DNA from: Planctomycetota bacterium
GTDB taxonomy: Bacteria; Planctomycetota; J058; JAJDCP01
Assembly (NCBI GenBank): GCA_029260765.1
Contig: JAJDCP010000092.1
Coordinates: 24,958 to 88,957 of the forward strand
Direction of reading: 5' to 3'
DNA length: 64,000 bases
The first letter of the stretch is position 1. Every line of letters begins with the position of its first letter. Both the position numbers and the translations under genes were made by a program. Shown here one piece after another: positions 7,878 to 16,283 of this stretch. Below the pieces are notes generated by a model. The model searched no databases. It was not told the DNA's origin and worked only from the letters and a program-made list of their open reading frames with translations.

Positions 7878-9214
7878 GCGGCGCGGTCCCGCCCCAGGAT
7901 CCGGCACCCGAGACGGGGGGTACTGAGGCGGTAGAACCCGTCCGGCGTCTCGCCAAGAGGCGCATAGCCACGCGGCGGCGTCCGCCCGAGACCGGAGGTG
8001 GCACCCTGCAGCGCCTGCTGCGGCTGGGAGACAAGCAACAGGCACGGACGGTCAAGCGCTTGGTGGCGGGGATTCTCGTGCTGGTGGGTCTGGGCGTGCT
8101 GGCGCATTTCTGGCTGTCGCCATGGCTGCAATACCGAGCGCAATTGCAGCATCTGTTCGAGCGTGGCCAGGAGTGGGAGAGTCTGGCCAACGAGCTGGCG
8201 CAGCGCGAAGCTTACGATCCCGACCTGTTTAGCCTGCTTGTGCGGGCCGCCGGTGAGCATGAGAGCTCTCTGGAGCACCACGAGTATCTGGCTCGGCACT
8301 TGAGCACAGCAAGCCTGGAGACGGTGTTGGTGGTGTGCGGCTCGCCAGAGACGGTCGTGCGTCATGGCGGCTTGACCGTTCTCAGTCGACTGGTGTGGGC
8401 GCCCGCGGGCACCCAGCATCCCGTCGTGGCAGAAGCTGCCCCGGCGATCATGCAGCTGGCTCTCGAAGCGCGTTTCGACGAGAATGCCGATATCCGCAAC
8501 ATCGCTCTGATGATCTTGAAGGAATTTCCCGACACAGCGCGATTTGTTGATCCGTTGCTCGAAGATACCAGTCCTGAGGTGCGCATCGTTGCGGCGCAGA
8601 CTCTGGGCGGGATGGATGATTCTCTGGCAGTGGTAGGCAGGCTGGAGGGCCTGCTGGCCGACTCCGACGAACGGGTCAGGGTTCAGGCACTGGTCTCGCT
8701 GGCGAAGTATCGTCCGGAGTTGTGTGTCGGGCCGCTGGCTGAGCGCGCGCTGCAGCCCGATTCGATAGGAAGAATGCGCTGCGTCTACGCACTGCTCGAG
8801 GCCAATGGGCCCACGCTGGTGGGCATGTGGAAGACTCTGGCCACGGATCTTGAAGCCCGGCTGCGGATGTTGGCTGTGCGTGGTCTGGCGCCGCATGAGG
8901 GCAAGGATGCGCGTGAGGTGCTCGAAGGTTTGATGCTTGATCCTGAATTCAAGGTGCGCATCGAAGCGATCGCCTGTCTGGGCGAGCGGGGCAACAAAGC
9001 GGCGCTTCGGGCCGTGATCGCACGCTTGCGGGGAGCGCGGACATTGGGCGACAAAGACGCCAGCTTCCGCGCTGTGGTGGCGCTGGCCGAGACGCCGGTG
9101 CCCGAAGCAGCCCTCGACAATCTGGGCAGCCTGCCGATCGACGGCAGCGAGTCCCAAAATAAGGCGCTCAGAGATTGGCTGGCCGCCTGTGAACGAGAAA
9201 TCACGTCCGATTGA
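7874..9214 (+). CDS. Single-pass membrane protein with HEAT-like repeats
   Basis: This encodes 446 residues. A basic, proline-rich cytoplasmic N-terminus (about 60 residues, RRLAKRRIATRRRP) is followed by one membrane helix at about 62-80 (VAGILVLVGLGVLAHFWL) and then helical repeats to the end. Typical repeat units are PEVRIVAAQTLGGMDDSLAV, SDERVRVQALVSLAKYRPEL and EFKVRIEAIACLGERG. The topology suggests a periplasmic HEAT solenoid acting as a scaffold, and no catalytic motif is seen. The ATG overlaps the stop of the FHA gene by 4 bases. Together with the FHA protein it could form a phosphorylation-dependent envelope assembly, which is inference. Confidence 0.82.
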   Translation: MSGAVPPQDPAPETGGTEAVEPVRRLAKRRIATRRRPPETGGGTLQRLLRLGDKQQARTVKRLVAGILVLVGLGVLAHFWLSPWLQYRAQLQHLFERGQEWESLANELAQREAYDPDLFSLLVRAAGEHESSLEHHEYLARHLSTASLETVLVVCGSPETVVRHGGLTVLSRLVWAPAGTQHPVVAEAAPAIMQLALEARFDENADIRNIALMILKEFPDTARFVDPLLEDTSPEVRIVAAQTLGGMDDSLAVVGRLEGLLADSDERVRVQALVSLAKYRPELCVGPLAERALQPDSIGRMRCVYALLEANGPTLVGMWKTLATDLEARLRMLAVRGLAPHEGKDAREVLEGLMLDPEFKVRIEAIACLGERGNKAALRAVIARLRGARTLGDKDASFRAVVALAETPVPEAALDNLGSLPIDGSESQNKALRDWLAACEREITSD

Positions 9215-9234
9215 GTCCTCAGGGGAGTTGCATC

Positions 9235-10875
9235 TTGAAGAAAATGAAGCGCTTCCAGCAGCTCGTCGACATGGGAGTCAACAAAGGCTTCCTGACCTAC
9301 GACGACATCGGCGAGGTGTACCCCGAGAGCCTTGGGGACGCCAAAGAGCTCGACCGCATTCTGGGCGAGCTCGAGACCCGTGGCATCGAGCTGCTCGACG
9401 AGAGCTACGGTTCTGAAGAGGTGCATGAGGCCACCCGCCCTCCGGGGCTGGCCGACCTGGAAGAGGCTGCGCCTGCTCCGCCCCCCAAGCGCTCTGCCCG
9501 CACCGAAGACGCGGTCCATCAGTACTTCACTGAAATGAGCCATATGAACCTGCTCAAGAAAGAGCAGGAGCTCGAGCTGGCAAACACCCTGAACTTCCAT
9601 AAGGAGAATATGTTTCTGCTGGTCTTCAGCACGAAACTGGCCTCCGAAGAATCCATCGAGCTGATCAAGCACACCCTGCGGAAGAAATACCCCTTCAATG
9701 AGGGCTTCCGCGCACCGAACAAGATGCGCAAGAAGCAGGCGCAAGAGAAGGTGCGGCACGATCTCGTTGAGCTCGAGCCTCTGATGCGACAGATCAACGA
9801 CACCTGGATCAAGACCCTCGATCCGCAGCTCGACCGCCGAGACCTGATGAATCTGCGCGAAGAGCTCAAGCTCGACGCGCTCGAGGCGGCCAAGATCCTC
9901 AATAGCTATGATTGGGACGTGGGCCGGGTGGATCGTTGGAGCCAGATGCTCTGGAAGATCTCGACGGGCATCAGCAGAGGCCGTATCGAGATCCGGGTGT
10001 TGAAGCGGGAAGGAGACCCTTCCAGCTACGGACGGATCGCGAAGATCGCCGAAGAGGTGCAGACGTTCGAGACCCAGACCTGGGAGAAGTTCCACGAGCT
10101 GCGCAAGCGCATCCGCAAGTACCGCGAACACTACGCCGCGTACAGGAAGGCCAAGGGTGAGCTGTCTCTGGGGAATCTGCGGCTGGTCGTCAGCATCGCC
10201 AAGAAGTACCGCAACCGCGGGCTCAGCTTCCTCGACCTGATCCAGGAAGGCAACGCCGGGCTGATGCGGGCTGTCGAGAAGTTCGACGCCAGCAAGGGGT
10301 TCAAGTTCTCGACCTATGCGACCTGGTGGATCCGCCAGTCGATCACGCGCGCTCTGGCTGAGAAGACCCGCATGATCCGGTTGCCGGTCTACCTGACCGA
10401 GACCATGGGCAAGCTGCGCGAGATCTCGCGCACCCTCTACCTCGAGACCGGCACCACACCGAGCTTGGAGACGCTGGCCGAGGCCATCGGCATCCCGCTC
10501 GACGAGGCCGAAATGGTCGTCAAGATGGCACGCCGGCCGGTCAGCCTGAACATCCCGCTCGGGGACGGGCGCGAGGGCAACTTCATAGACTTCCTCGAGG
10601 ATCCTGACTACATCTGCCCCACCCTGGGCATCTCGCGCCAGTTGCTGCGCGAGCGGATCGCCTCGATCCTCGATACCCTGACCGACCGGGAGCGCGAGGT
10701 GATCGTCTTGCGCTACGGCATCGGCTGCCGCAGCTACACGCTCGAAGAGCTGGGCCAGCGGTTCAATGTGACCCGTGAGCGTATCCGTCAGATCGAGATC
10801 CGTGCGTTGCGCAAGCTGCAGCACCCGGTGCGCTCGAAGAAACTCGAAGTGTTCCTGGGAGAGTTCGATTCGTGA
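9235..10875 (+). CDS. rpoD: RNA polymerase primary sigma factor (sigma-70/RpoD)
   Basis: This encodes 546 residues. The TTG at 9235 is preferred because AGGGGAG sits 7 bases upstream; an earlier TTG at 9211 overlaps the previous stop and lacks this spacing. A region-1.1-like N-terminus (KRFQQLVDMGVNKGFLTYDD) leads to region 1.2 (EDAVHQYFTEMSHMNLLKKE), a non-conserved insert, region 2 (NLRLVVSIAKKYRNRGLSF, DLIQEGNAGLMRAVEKFD, FKFSTYATWWIRQSITRAL), region 3 (RLPVYLTETMGKL) and region 4 (LTDREREVIVLRYGIG, LEELGQRFNVTRERIRQIE). All core-binding and -10/-35 recognition regions are present, which fits the housekeeping factor rather than a short alternative sigma. It lies inside a chain of overlapping genes, so its expression may be coupled to them. 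Confidence 0.93.
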   Translation: MKKMKRFQQLVDMGVNKGFLTYDDIGEVYPESLGDAKELDRILGELETRGIELLDESYGSEEVHEATRPPGLADLEEAAPAPPPKRSARTEDAVHQYFTEMSHMNLLKKEQELELANTLNFHKENMFLLVFSTKLASEESIELIKHTLRKKYPFNEGFRAPNKMRKKQAQEKVRHDLVELEPLMRQINDTWIKTLDPQLDRRDLMNLREELKLDALEAAKILNSYDWDVGRVDRWSQMLWKISTGISRGRIEIRVLKREGDPSSYGRIAKIAEEVQTFETQTWEKFHELRKRIRKYREHYAAYRKAKGELSLGNLRLVVSIAKKYRNRGLSFLDLIQEGNAGLMRAVEKFDASKGFKFSTYATWWIRQSITRALAEKTRMIRLPVYLTETMGKLREISRTLYLETGTTPSLETLAEAIGIPLDEAEMVVKMARRPVSLNIPLGDGREGNFIDFLEDPDYICPTLGISRQLLRERIASILDTLTDREREVIVLRYGIGCRSYTLEELGQRFNVTRERIRQIEIRALRKLQHPVRSKKLEVFLGEFDS

Positions 10876-11378
10876 AGATGCTGCCGTGCTTGGCGCTCCT
10901 GCTGCTCGTCGGCTGCGCGAGCGAGACTGAGGAGCTCAGCGAAGAAGACCGCTTGATCGCCGCCCAGCTGGCCCAGATTGCGTATGACGAAGCCCAGCTG
11001 AATCGACATTGGGCCGATGTCCATCGCACGCGTGGCGATATGCGGCTGCTCAAGGGCGAGCTCGAGGAAGCAGAGAACGAGTATGGTGAGTCGCTGCGGC
11101 GTGTGCCGGGTCATGCTGACGCGACGCTCGGCCTGTCGCAGGTACGCTTGAAGCAGGGACGCGTCGAAGATTGCCGGCGGTTGCTGGGCCAGCTATTGCA
11201 AGGGCATCCCAACTACTTGTTGGGTTGGCACAATCTCGCCTCGTTCCGTCTTCGGCAGGACGGCGATGCACAGGGCGCGCTGCTTGCAGTAGAAGAGATG
11301 CTGCGCATCGACCCGATGAACGAGAAGGCGCGCCACTTCAAGCGGAACCTCGAAGCAAAGCTGGCGGATTCGGAGTGA
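10872..11378 (+). CDS. TPR lipoprotein
   Basis: This encodes 168 residues from the GTG overlapping the sigma factor stop (GTGA); an ATG two codons later is an alternative. The lipobox LLVGC puts the acylated cysteine at position 15. After a charged segment come TPR-like helices (GDMRLLKGELEEAENEYGES, GHADATLGLSQVRLKQGRVE, NYLLGWHNLASFRLRQDGDA and a final NEKARHFKRNLEAKL). It is probably membrane-anchored in the periplasm and mediates protein contacts. It is coupled to the EboE-like gene downstream by another 4-base overlap. Confidence 0.82.
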   Translation: MKMLPCLALLLLVGCASETEELSEEDRLIAAQLAQIAYDEAQLNRHWADVHRTRGDMRLLKGELEEAENEYGESLRRVPGHADATLGLSQVRLKQGRVEDCRRLLGQLLQGHPNYLLGWHNLASFRLRQDGDAQGALLAVEEMLRIDPMNEKARHFKRNLEAKLADSE

Positions 11379-12613
11379 GCGGGGAGGCGCAGTTGCCCCA
11401 GTCCGATGACCGGCGCGCGGCCTTGCAGACGCGTTCACGCCTTCCTCTCAGCTACTGCACCAATGTCCACGCGTATAGCAGCTATGAGGGCTTGCGGGCC
11501 GTGCTCGCCGGCCCTGTCGAGGAAGTGCGGCGGCGGAGCGGGTTCGAGGGTAGCTTTCCGCTCGGGCTGTGGTGGCCCCACAGCCTGCTCGCCGAGTTGG
11601 AATCTGAGCTGGAGGCCTTCGCGGCGGAGCTGGCTGCGCGCGACCAGCACGTAGTCACGCTCAACGTCTTTCCCTACGGGGACTTCCACAGTGCGACGGT
11701 CAAGGCTGGAGTCTATCGTCCCTCCTGGTGGGAGGAGGCACGCAGCAGCTACACGTTGCGTGCGGCGCGCTTGCTCGCGCGCTTGTTGCCTGAGGGGGCG
11801 ACAGGGACTCTCAGCACCGTGGCCGGCGGCTACCGTCCGGGAAGTCGTGAACCGGGGCGGCTCGAGGCATTGGCTGCCGGTTGGGGGAAGCTCGCCTGGC
11901 AACTCGAGCGGCTGTCCCGCGAGAGTGGCCGCGAGCTGGTGCTGGCGGTCGAACCCGAGCCTGCCACGACCCTGGAGAGCAGCCAGGAGGTCATCGACTT
12001 CTATCAGGGCGCGGTAGCCCGGGCGGGAGTGCCGGAATTGGCTCGTGCGGGCGGGATGCAGAGAGGAGCCGCCGAGGAGCTATACCGCCGTCGTATCGGC
12101 ATCTGCTTCGACACCTGCCATCTTGCAGTGGGGTTTGAATCACTGCCCGCAGCGTTGCGCTCGCTCGAGGCGGCAGGGATCAGGCTGGCGAAACTGCAGC
12201 TGTCTTCGGCGCTGCGTGTCTGTCCGGCAGACGAGGGGGCCTGGCAAGCGCTGCTCGCTTGTGCCGAGCCGCGCTACCTGCACCAGACCCTCGCGCGCTT
12301 CGCTGATGGGCGCATCGAGGCGGCGCTCGATCTCGATCAGCTGCCCGCGTCCTTCCGCCAGGCCGACGAGCTGCGCACGCACTTTCATGTGCCGTTGTTT
12401 TTCGAGCAACAGGGCCCGCTGGGCAGCACTCAGGCGGATCTGCTTGCGGCACTGGCCTGCGTGCCCGAGCTGCGAAGCCGGCCGCACCTTGAAGTCGAGA
12501 CCTACACCTGGCATGTTCTGCCGGAATCACTGCGCGCCGAAGGGGTGGAAGCCGGCGTCGCGCGGGAGCTGCGCTGGGTGGCCGCGCAATGGGCGGCGAA
12601 GGGAGGCCTGTGA
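11375..12613 (+). CDS. eboE: EboE-like TIM-barrel protein (metabolite traffic protein)
   Basis: This encodes 412 residues from a GTG overlapping the previous stop (GTGA). The family start LSYCTNVHAY is followed by FPLGLWWPHSLLAEL, VVTLNVFPYGDFHSATVK, the YRPSWW segment, a GTLSTVAGGYRP turn, VLAVEPEPATTLESS and GICFDTCHLAVGFE. These are the landmarks of EboE, a xylose-isomerase-like TIM barrel from the eboABCDEF operon proposed to traffic a prenyl-type precursor to the envelope. Conserved Glu, Asp and His residues (VEPEP, FDTCH) suggest a metal site. None of the other ebo genes is nearby; it sits instead between a TPR lipoprotein and a zinc-ribbon membrane protein. The identity is fairly sure; the role here is unknown. 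Confidence 0.78.
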   Translation: MSGEAQLPQSDDRRAALQTRSRLPLSYCTNVHAYSSYEGLRAVLAGPVEEVRRRSGFEGSFPLGLWWPHSLLAELESELEAFAAELAARDQHVVTLNVFPYGDFHSATVKAGVYRPSWWEEARSSYTLRAARLLARLLPEGATGTLSTVAGGYRPGSREPGRLEALAAGWGKLAWQLERLSRESGRELVLAVEPEPATTLESSQEVIDFYQGAVARAGVPELARAGGMQRGAAEELYRRRIGICFDTCHLAVGFESLPAALRSLEAAGIRLAKLQLSSALRVCPADEGAWQALLACAEPRYLHQTLARFADGRIEAALDLDQLPASFRQADELRTHFHVPLFFEQQGPLGSTQADLLAALACVPELRSRPHLEVETYTWHVLPESLRAEGVEAGVARELRWVAAQWAAKGGL

Positions 12614-13629
12614 TGCCAGGACGAGTGTTGTTCGCGGCCTCCGACGGCATGGAGCTGCTGGGGATTTTCGGGCTGGTCCTGTTGGCGGTCGCGGTCCTGG
12701 TCGGTGTGTACATCTGGGAGCGCAGCGGTTCCAACAGCAAGCTGCGGAAGATCGCAGCGGGTCTGAAGCTGAAGTTCAAAGCCCGCGGCAGCACGCTGTT
12801 CAGCTTCGGCTCCGTCGCTGGTTTCTATCGGGGATTCCAGGTAGACATCTCGATCATCGGGCGCGGTATGGGCAGGCGCCGCCAGTATTTCTTCGTCGTC
12901 CACATGCTCTTTCCCGAACCTCTGGGGCTCGGGCTGAGCCTGGCAGAGAAGGGGCTATTGAACAAGCTGGGCAGCCTGCTGGGCATGTCGAAGACCTTCC
13001 CGGTCGGGGGCGCGAAGTTCAATAAGGAGTTCGCCGTCAGCGGACGGAAGCGGCCGGCGATCAAGGCGCTGTTTGCGGACGAGGTCAAGAAACAGCTCAT
13101 ACGTGCCAAACGTGCCAAGGCACCCATCAGCTACAGCGACGACGGCCTGCACTGGGAAGTGACCAATATGATCGACGTGGGGGCTGTGCGCAGCGCGATC
13201 GAGAAGAACGTGCCGGTGATGGCTGCGATATGGGAAGTGCACGCGGGTGAGTCCCACGAGGAGCTCGAGCAGGCCGTCGAGCAAGCCCGGAAGCAGCGTA
13301 AGGCGCGCAAGAAAGGCTCCAAGAAAGCTGCGGCGGGTGAATCCTCGCGCAAAGCGGGCAAGCAGGCCGCTTCGGGAAAAGCCCCCACGGGCAAGGCCTC
13401 GTCGCGCAAGGCCGGTAAGCCCAAGAAGGTCGCTTCTGGCAAGCGGCCCGCGGTCGCGGAGACGGGCAAGAAGAAGAAAGCCTCGGCCCGGCCGAAGGCA
13501 GCAACCGCTGCAGCCGAGAAGGTCAAGATCTCTTGCAAGTGTGGCGCCGTTCTCAAGGTGCGGCCTGCCAAACTCGGACGCAAGGCGCGTTGTCCTGACT
13601 GCCAGGAAGTCGTGCTGCTCGAGGTGTGA
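12613..13629 (+). CDS. Membrane protein with histone H1-like lysine/alanine tail and zinc ribbon
   Basis: This encodes 338 residues; the ATG overlaps the eboE stop (TGATG) with GGGAGG upstream. One membrane helix lies near residues 14-34 (ELLGIFGLVLLAVAVLVGVY). A conserved-looking domain follows to about 215 (GFYRGFQVDISIIGRGMG, YSDDGLHWEVTNMI). A low-complexity Lys/Ala/Ser/Gly tail comes next (KKAAAGESSRKAGKQAASGK and similar), resembling bacterial histone H1-like tails. The end is a short zinc ribbon, CKCGAVLKVRPAKLGRKARC then PDC, of a type common at protein ends in planctomycetes. The basic tail may bind nucleic acid or acidic cell components. The function is unknown. Confidence 0.75.
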   Translation: MPGRVLFAASDGMELLGIFGLVLLAVAVLVGVYIWERSGSNSKLRKIAAGLKLKFKARGSTLFSFGSVAGFYRGFQVDISIIGRGMGRRRQYFFVVHMLFPEPLGLGLSLAEKGLLNKLGSLLGMSKTFPVGGAKFNKEFAVSGRKRPAIKALFADEVKKQLIRAKRAKAPISYSDDGLHWEVTNMIDVGAVRSAIEKNVPVMAAIWEVHAGESHEELEQAVEQARKQRKARKKGSKKAAAGESSRKAGKQAASGKAPTGKASSRKAGKPKKVASGKRPAVAETGKKKKASARPKAATAAAEKVKISCKCGAVLKVRPAKLGRKARCPDCQEVVLLEV

Positions 13630-13630
13630 G

Positions 13631-15946
13631 ATGGCCGAGACAATCCAGCCCGCGATTGTTCTGCGCGTCCACGGTCTGGACTGTGCCGAAGAAGTCGGCG
13701 TGCTGCGCGCAGAGCTCGGGCCTCTGGTCGGTGGGCAGGAGAGGCTGAGCTTCGACCTGCTGCAGGGCCTGCTGCACGTCGCCCCCGAGGCAGCTGTGCC
13801 GGCAGAGAGCCTGATCGCGGCGGTCGCACGCACGGGCATGCGGGCAGAGCCCTGGGAGGCCCGCAAGCGGGTCGTTCAAGGCACACGTGAGCGCTGGCTG
13901 CGGAGCCTGCCCAGTTTGGGGAGCCTTGTTTGCCTGGTGCTGGGATTCGCCACCCATTGTTTGTGGGGAGGCGGCATCGCGGCCGCCCTGGGGGCGCTCG
14001 GCGAGCAGCCCATGCCCTGGCTGGCGCGGCTGTTCTACGCCGGAGCCGTGTGTTTCGGCAGCGGCGTGGTGTTGCCCAAGGCGGTGTATGCGGTACGACG
14101 GTTGCGGCCGGACATGAACCTCTTGATGGTGCTGGCGGTCGGTGGGGCGATCGGCCTTGGTGAGTGGTTCGAGGCCGCGACCGTCTCGTTCTTGTTTGCC
14201 CTGTCCCTGGCGTTGGAAGCGTGGAGCGTCGGCCGTGCCCGCCGCGCCCTGGAGGCTCTGCTGGAGGTCACGCCCACCAGGGCGCGGGTACTGAGCTGTT
14301 GTGGCGATGTTCAGGAGATGGCGCCCGAGCGGGTGGAGGTCGGGGCGCGCGTGCTGGTCAAGCCCGGTGAGCGCATCCCGCTCGATGGCGAGGTGCTGGC
14401 GGGCAGAAGCGGCGTCAACCAGGCTCCGATCACCGGCGAGAGCATGCCGGTTGAGAAAGAGCCGGGGGATCAGGTCTTTGCTGGCTCGATCAACGGCGAT
14501 GGTTCCCTGGAGCTCAAGACCAGCAAGCCCGCGGGCGATTCCACCCTTGCGCACATCATCCGGCTGGTCGAAGAGGCGCGGCTCAAGCGCGCTCCTGTCG
14601 AGCGATGGGTCGAGCGCTTCGCGCGCATCTACACGCCCCTGGTGTTCGCCAGCGCCGGTCTGGTGTGTGTGCTGCCGCCTCTGGTGCTCGGTGGCGACTG
14701 GCAGGCCTGGCTGTACCGGGCGTTGGTGCTGCTGGTGATCGGGTGCCCCTGTGCGCTGGTGATCTCCACACCGGTCAGCATTGTCTCTGCGCTGGCCGCG
14801 GCGGCGCGCAACGGAGTCTTGTTCAAGGATGGAGCGAGCATCGAAGCGCCGGCGGCGCTGCGAGCCATCGCCTTCGACAAGACCGGCACGTTGAGTCAGG
14901 GAACCCCTCGAGTCAGCGAAGTCGTGCCGCTTGATCCCCATGATGAGGATGCGCTGCTCAGCCGCATCGCCGCGCTGGAGACTCAAAGCGATCACCCCCT
15001 GGCCCGCGCCATCGTCGATTACTCGGCGCAGCGCGGTGTGGTGCCCGCGGCGGTCGAGGACTTCCAGCTGATCCAGGGCAGAGGCGCGACAGGCAGGGTG
15101 TTGGGTCGGGAATACTGGTTGGGCTCTCACCGTTACCTAGAAGAGCGCGGGCAGGAGACCCCCGAGATTCACGAACGCCTCGAGCAACTGGCGGCCTCCG
15201 GGCAGTCGGTGGTCACCGTCGGCAACAGCAGCCACGTATGCGGTATGGTCGCTCTGGCCGATCCGCTGCGGCCTGAGGCAGCGGCGACCATCGAGGCTTT
15301 GCGGAAGCTCGGCATCGGTGTTCTGGTGATGCTGACCGGAGACAACCTGACCACGGCCCGGCGGTTGGCAACCCAGGCCGGCATCACTGAGGTGCACGCA
15401 GAGCTGCTGCCCGAAGACAAGGTGCAGGCGGTCCGCGATCTCGTCGAACGTTACGGCACCGTAGCGATGGTTGGGGACGGCATCAATGATGCGCCGGCGA
15501 TGGCGCAAGCAACGCTGGGAATCGCCATGGGCACGGCAGGCAGCGACGCGGCCGTGGAGGCGGCAGACGTGGTGCTGATCGGCGACCGGCTCGACAAGCT
15601 GCCCTGGGTGGTCGAGCACTCCCGTCGTTGTCTGCGGATCATCCGCCAGAACATCGCCGCGGCATTGGCTGTCAAGGCCGTGTTCTTTGGTCTGACGATT
15701 CTGGGCTGGGCTTCGCTATGGTCGGCCATTGCGGCCGATATGGGAACGTCTCTGCTCGTGATCGCGAACGCGCTGCGGCTGCTGCGCTCGAAGTCAGCCC
15801 ACCACAGCGATCCACAAGATGCCGATCACCAGCGGCACCCAGGCCAGCAGGCCCAGGATGAGGCCGGCGATGGCCATGCCCCGGGGCTGGTTCCGCAGAC
15901 CGACCAGGCAGACGATGGTGCCGATCAGGGCGACAAAAGAAAATAG
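13631..15946 (+). CDS. zntA: P1B-type heavy-metal ATPase (Zn/Cd/Pb exporter, ZntA-like)
   Basis: This encodes 771 residues from an ATG one base after the previous stop. A metal-binding-like N-terminal domain is degenerate: LRVHGLDCAEEV keeps one cysteine instead of CxxC. Then come the membrane helices, the actuator loop (VNQAPITGESMPVEKEPGD), the transport motif CPC (C372-P-C374), the phosphorylated Asp in DKTGT (D416), and the hinge GDGINDAPAMAQ. ADMGTSLLVIANALRLL near the end is the P1B-2 signature in the last helix, which points to Zn2+/Cd2+/Pb2+. The normal protein would end about there; instead about 48 further His/Asp/Gln-rich residues follow (AHHSDPQDADHQRHPGQQAQ). That tail lies antisense to the C-terminal half of the next, minus-strand gene. 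No metal-responsive regulator is adjacent. Confidence 0.9.
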   Translation: MAETIQPAIVLRVHGLDCAEEVGVLRAELGPLVGGQERLSFDLLQGLLHVAPEAAVPAESLIAAVARTGMRAEPWEARKRVVQGTRERWLRSLPSLGSLVCLVLGFATHCLWGGGIAAALGALGEQPMPWLARLFYAGAVCFGSGVVLPKAVYAVRRLRPDMNLLMVLAVGGAIGLGEWFEAATVSFLFALSLALEAWSVGRARRALEALLEVTPTRARVLSCCGDVQEMAPERVEVGARVLVKPGERIPLDGEVLAGRSGVNQAPITGESMPVEKEPGDQVFAGSINGDGSLELKTSKPAGDSTLAHIIRLVEEARLKRAPVERWVERFARIYTPLVFASAGLVCVLPPLVLGGDWQAWLYRALVLLVIGCPCALVISTPVSIVSALAAAARNGVLFKDGASIEAPAALRAIAFDKTGTLSQGTPRVSEVVPLDPHDEDALLSRIAALETQSDHPLARAIVDYSAQRGVVPAAVEDFQLIQGRGATGRVLGREYWLGSHRYLEERGQETPEIHERLEQLAASGQSVVTVGNSSHVCGMVALADPLRPEAAATIEALRKLGIGVLVMLTGDNLTTARRLATQAGITEVHAELLPEDKVQAVRDLVERYGTVAMVGDGINDAPAMAQATLGIAMGTAGSDAAVEAADVVLIGDRLDKLPWVVEHSRRCLRIIRQNIAAALAVKAVFFGLTILGWASLWSAIAADMGTSLLVIANALRLLRSKSAHHSDPQDADHQRHPGQQAQDEAGDGHAPGLVPQTDQADDGADQGDKRK

Positions 15947-16150
15947 GCAGCCAATCAACAGAAAGCCGAGGATCTGCGCCAGGCCGTCCCAACCGCTCTT
16001 GCCGGCATCAGAGGCGAAGAACAGAAAACCGGTCAACCAGACCAGCAGCCAGCCCCCAAAACCGATGCTGGAGAGCACCAGGCCAATCTTGCCAGCGGTG
16101 TTTCGCTGCGGAACGGATCCGATCTCTTCACCGTAGTACGCGTCGCTCAT
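15794..16150 (-). CDS. Small DUF4190-like membrane protein
   Basis: This encodes 118 residues. The ATG at 16150 has AGGAGTGAGC just upstream. A short polar N-terminus (MSDAYYGEEIGSVPQRNTAG) is followed by three hydrophobic segments (IGLVLSSIGFGGWLLVWL, LAQILGFLLIGCLFSFVAL, GMAIAGLILGLLAWVPLVIG). The order and the NQPRGMAIAGLILGLL patch resemble DUF4190-type inner-membrane proteins. Its last 153 bases overlap, tail to tail, the 3' end of the P-type ATPase frame. It has no known function. Confidence 0.7.
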   Translation of the reverse strand: MSDAYYGEEIGSVPQRNTAGKIGLVLSSIGFGGWLLVWLTGFLFFASDAGKSGWDGLAQILGFLLIGCLFSFVALIGTIVCLVGLRNQPRGMAIAGLILGLLAWVPLVIGILWIAVVG

Positions 16151-16220
16151 GCTCACTCCTGTACGCTTGAACGCGCGCACCTGAACCGCTCGCCTGCGCA
16201 GTGCGGCGGCCCCCGCCCAT

Positions 16221-16256
16221 TCTCAGCGGGCGGGGAAAACCCCGCCCGCCTGAGAG
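16221..16256 (-). terminator. Strong GC hairpin downstream of the aldolase gene
   Basis: CGGGCGGGG pairs with CCCCGCCCG over an AAAA loop, and the stem is extended by TCTCAG/CTGAGA with one bulged base. It lies 28 bases past the minus-strand aldolase stop and before the next minus-strand gene. There is no T-run, so intrinsic termination is plausible but not certain. Confidence 0.55.
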
Positions 16257-16283
16257 CCTGCTGAAGGAAATTCAGCCAGCTCG

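Noticed and set aside
7595..9157. A 520-residue minus-strand open frame
   Set aside because: It is antisense to the FHA and HEAT genes, rich in Arg/Gln/His, with no motif.
8785..10824. A 679-residue minus-strand open frame
   Set aside because: It is the shadow of the sigma factor and the HEAT-like gene.
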